Source: Desulfomonile tiedjei DSM 6799
Lineage (GTDB): Bacteria; Desulfobacterota; Desulfomonilia; Desulfomonilales; Desulfomonilaceae
Length of the DNA: 64,000 nucleotides
NCBI RefSeq assembly: GCF_000266945.1
Contig: NC_018025.1
Location: 6,436,105-6,500,104 of the forward strand
Direction: 5' to 3'
A program made the translations under genes and the position numbers. This document shows positions 62,289-64,000 of the stretch, in pieces. A model generated the notes under the pieces. The model worked only from the letters and a program-made list of their open reading frames with translations, was not told the origin of the DNA and ran no database searches. Every line of letters starts with the position of its first letter. The stretch's first letter is position 1.

Positions 62289-63098
62289 ATGGGACGCGTG
62301 ATTTGCGTATGCAATCAAAAAGGCGGCGTAGGGAAGACTACCACTGCGGTTAATGTGGCATCGTGTCTTGCTCTTTCCGAAAAGCGCACGCTCCTCATTG
62401 ATCTGGATCCTCAGGCTAATGCTTCCAGTGGACTCGGCATACGATTGGCAAAAGGCGAGCAGTCGGTTTATCATCTGCTTCTCGGGCATGAAGATGTCGC
62501 GCACATTACGCGATCCACCGAGTTGGAATACTTGCGCATTGTGCCGTCATCTCAGGATCTTATCGGCGCGGAAGTCGAGCTTGTCGGACTTTCTTCCAGG
62601 GAACGGAAACTCAAAGAAGGCCTCGGGGATGTAAAGAACCAGTATGATTACATCTTTATTGATTGTCCGCCCTCATTGGGTTTCTTGACTCTGAATGCCC
62701 TGGTTGCCGCGGATTCGGTCCTCATTCCCATTCAATGCGAATATTATGCGTTGGAAGGGGTCAGCAACCTCCTCAATACGATAAAACGTGTTCGTTCTAC
62801 GTACAACAATGCTCTGCAAATTGAAGGCTTTCTTCTGACAATGTTCGATCCCAGGAACAACCTGAGCCGGCAGGTGGTGGAAAACGTCAAGAATAATCTC
62901 AGTTCTCAGGTGTTCGAAACCATTATTCCACGCAATGTGAGGCTCTCCGAATCCCCGAGCTTCGGGAAGCCGGTTGTTCTGTACGATATTACGTCTCGGG
63001 GTGCAGTCGGTTATCTCGCTCTTTCAAAGGAGATTATGGATGCTGAAGCTCAAGGAAATACCGAAAAAGCAGCGTGCGGCTTTGGGACAGGGTCTTGA
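62289..63098 (+). CDS. parA: Chromosome partitioning ATPase ParA
   Basis: A 269-residue ParA/Soj ATPase that moves the chromosome origin with ParB. The deviant Walker A KGGVGKTTTAVNVAS lies near 10-24, the switch DLDPQANASSGLG near 39-51, and FIDCPPSLGFLTLNAL near 118-133. The start MGRVICVCNQ at 62289 fits the family; the 27 extra codons of the longer frame are not protein-like. It overlaps parB by 59 bp. Confidence 0.95.
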   Translation: MGRVICVCNQKGGVGKTTTAVNVASCLALSEKRTLLIDLDPQANASSGLGIRLAKGEQSVYHLLLGHEDVAHITRSTELEYLRIVPSSQDLIGAEVELVGLSSRERKLKEGLGDVKNQYDYIFIDCPPSLGFLTLNALVAADSVLIPIQCEYYALEGVSNLLNTIKRVRSTYNNALQIEGFLLTMFDPRNNLSRQVVENVKNNLSSQVFETIIPRNVRLSESPSFGKPVVLYDITSRGAVGYLALSKEIMDAEAQGNTEKAACGFGTGS

Positions 63099-63948
63099 TG
63101 CGCTCTTACCCGCGGACGGGCTTTTTGATGAGAAAGTTTCCGAGCGGGATATCAAGCAACTTGCCATCGACAGTCTTATTCCGAACCCCGATCAGCCCCG
63201 GAGAATGTTCGTTGAAGAATCTTTGGCGGATTTGAGTCAATCCATTAAGGAAAAAGGGGTTATTCAGCCGATTATCGTCCGGCCCGCGGGAATTGACAAA
63301 TACGAAATAGTTGCCGGTGAGCGGCGCTGGAGAGCAGCACATATGGCCGGTTTCCGAGAAGTCCCGGCTATTGTACGCGCGCTCTCGGATTCTGAAGCTC
63401 TGGAAATAGCGTTGATCGAAAATATCCAGAGAGAAGATTTAAACCCTTTGGATACTGCGGAAGCATACGACACCCTCATCAAGAAATTTTCCTATACTCA
63501 CGAGCTGTTAGCCCAAAAAATTGGAAAAGATCGAACGAGCATTACCAATCATCTCAGACTCTTACGATTGCCCGATCCCATCAAACAGGAAGTTAGGCAG
63601 GAAAAGCTCTCCATGGGTCATGCCAGGACTCTTCTGGCCGTGGAGCATGTACCGACTCAACTAAGCCTCTCGAAGAAGATCTTAAAACGAAAGCTTTCTG
63701 TTCGTGAACTGGAAAGAATCGTCCAAAATTACAAGGAAAAGAACCAGAATCAGGACGAAAAACCATCTTCCGTCTCCCAAGATCCTCTCTGCAAAGCTCT
63801 TGAAATGAAATTGGCGCGGCATTTTTCTACTCGTGTGCGGATCAGAAAAAACGGAAGCGGAGCAGGCAAGCTTGAACTGCATTTTCATTCCGAGGAAGAA
63901 CTTCACCGGCTTCTAGAGGCTATCGGCTGTTCTGAAGATTTCTGTTGA
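63040..63948 (+). CDS. parB: Chromosome partitioning protein ParB
   Basis: A 302-residue ParB/Spo0J protein. The CTP-binding N-terminal domain has the LIPNPDQPRR (about 46-55), GVIQPIIVRP and GERRWRAAHMAG (near 92-103) blocks. The central helix-turn-helix is near 145-175 (LAQKIGKDRTSITNHLRLLRLP), followed by KLSMGHARTLL and a C-terminal dimerisation domain. The ATG at 63040 has AAAGGAG 7 bp upstream and lies within the 3' end of parA. I did not find parS sites in the window. Confidence 0.95.
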   Translation: MLKLKEIPKKQRAALGQGLDALLPADGLFDEKVSERDIKQLAIDSLIPNPDQPRRMFVEESLADLSQSIKEKGVIQPIIVRPAGIDKYEIVAGERRWRAAHMAGFREVPAIVRALSDSEALEIALIENIQREDLNPLDTAEAYDTLIKKFSYTHELLAQKIGKDRTSITNHLRLLRLPDPIKQEVRQEKLSMGHARTLLAVEHVPTQLSLSKKILKRKLSVRELERIVQNYKEKNQNQDEKPSSVSQDPLCKALEMKLARHFSTRVRIRKNGSGAGKLELHFHSEEELHRLLEAIGCSEDFC

Positions 63949-64000
63949 AATAGATGTTGGTCCGTGATACTCTGTAATTGTCATATCTATCTAAAAATAC

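Noticed and set aside
62208..64000. parS sites near parAB
   Set aside because: I looked for the near-palindromic TGTTTCACGTGAAACA type and saw no convincing match by eye; a motif scan would be needed.
1..64000. tRNA or rRNA genes
   Set aside because: No T-loop/acceptor pattern with a matching cloverleaf, and no conserved rRNA block, was recognised; a covariance-model scan could still find one.

Overview
The window looks like chromosome of an anaerobic member of the Desulfobacterota (old Deltaproteobacteria), probably close to Desulfomonile or another sulfate-reducing or syntrophic lineage. The reasons are a complete-looking anaerobic (cobalt-early) cobalamin operon, a Wood-Ljungdahl methyl-branch module (metF, metV, mvhD), a four-subunit 2-oxoacid:ferredoxin oxidoreductase, a CarD regulator and AmmeMemoRadiSam protein B. 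The genus is inferred from gene content only; no search was run.

Layout. 0-5 kb is gene-poor: a small unknown gene, an ankyrin-repeat gene, and a DDE transposase lying against a 5'-truncated gene. 5-9.5 kb holds mobA, an exported unknown, rsmG/cutA on the minus strand, carD and a PIN/TRAM membrane protein. 9.8-11.9 kb is the minus-strand mvhD-metV-metF operon with a good terminator. 12.4-28.8 kb is one plus-strand cobalamin unit: promoter, B12 riboswitch, then cobU, cobT, a cobD-cbiP fusion, cbiB, cbiA, cbiC, cbiX, cbiMNQO, cbiD, cbiE, cbiL, cbiF, cbiG, cbiH and cbiJ. From cobU to cbiJ most genes overlap or abut. 29-40 kb is a patchwork of single genes (SCP2, TetR with a clear operator, a trans-sulfuration enzyme, a methanogen-type thymidylate synthase homologue, DUF2062, an alpha/beta hydrolase, ankyrin, phoU, a membrane-anchored Ig-fold protein). 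40.7-52.5 kb holds uvrC, a small HTH gene, the por operon and a five-gene family-5 ABC importer. 53-62 kb holds cfa, pssA, a MEMO protein, an FtsX/LolD-type ABC system with an exported protein, hypB and a YkgJ-type protein. The window ends with parA-parB.

Working together: the cobalamin operon makes the corrinoid and imports its cobalt (CbiMNQO), and corrinoid proteins are partners of the methyl branch that MetF/MetV feed. The ferredoxin oxidoreductase supplies or consumes the low-potential electrons used by that pathway.

The most unusual content is non-coding. Three families of short, non-autonomous, palindrome-rich elements (called F1, F2 and F3 here) are scattered between the genes. F1 is a 184-188 bp foldback element with about 9 copies in 64 kb. 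The window preserves direct evidence of mobility: one F1 copy sits inside an F3 repeat whose empty counterpart lies at 6.5 kb, and one F2 copy sits inside an F1 copy flanked by a 4-bp TCTC duplication. No tRNA, rRNA or CRISPR array was recognised.
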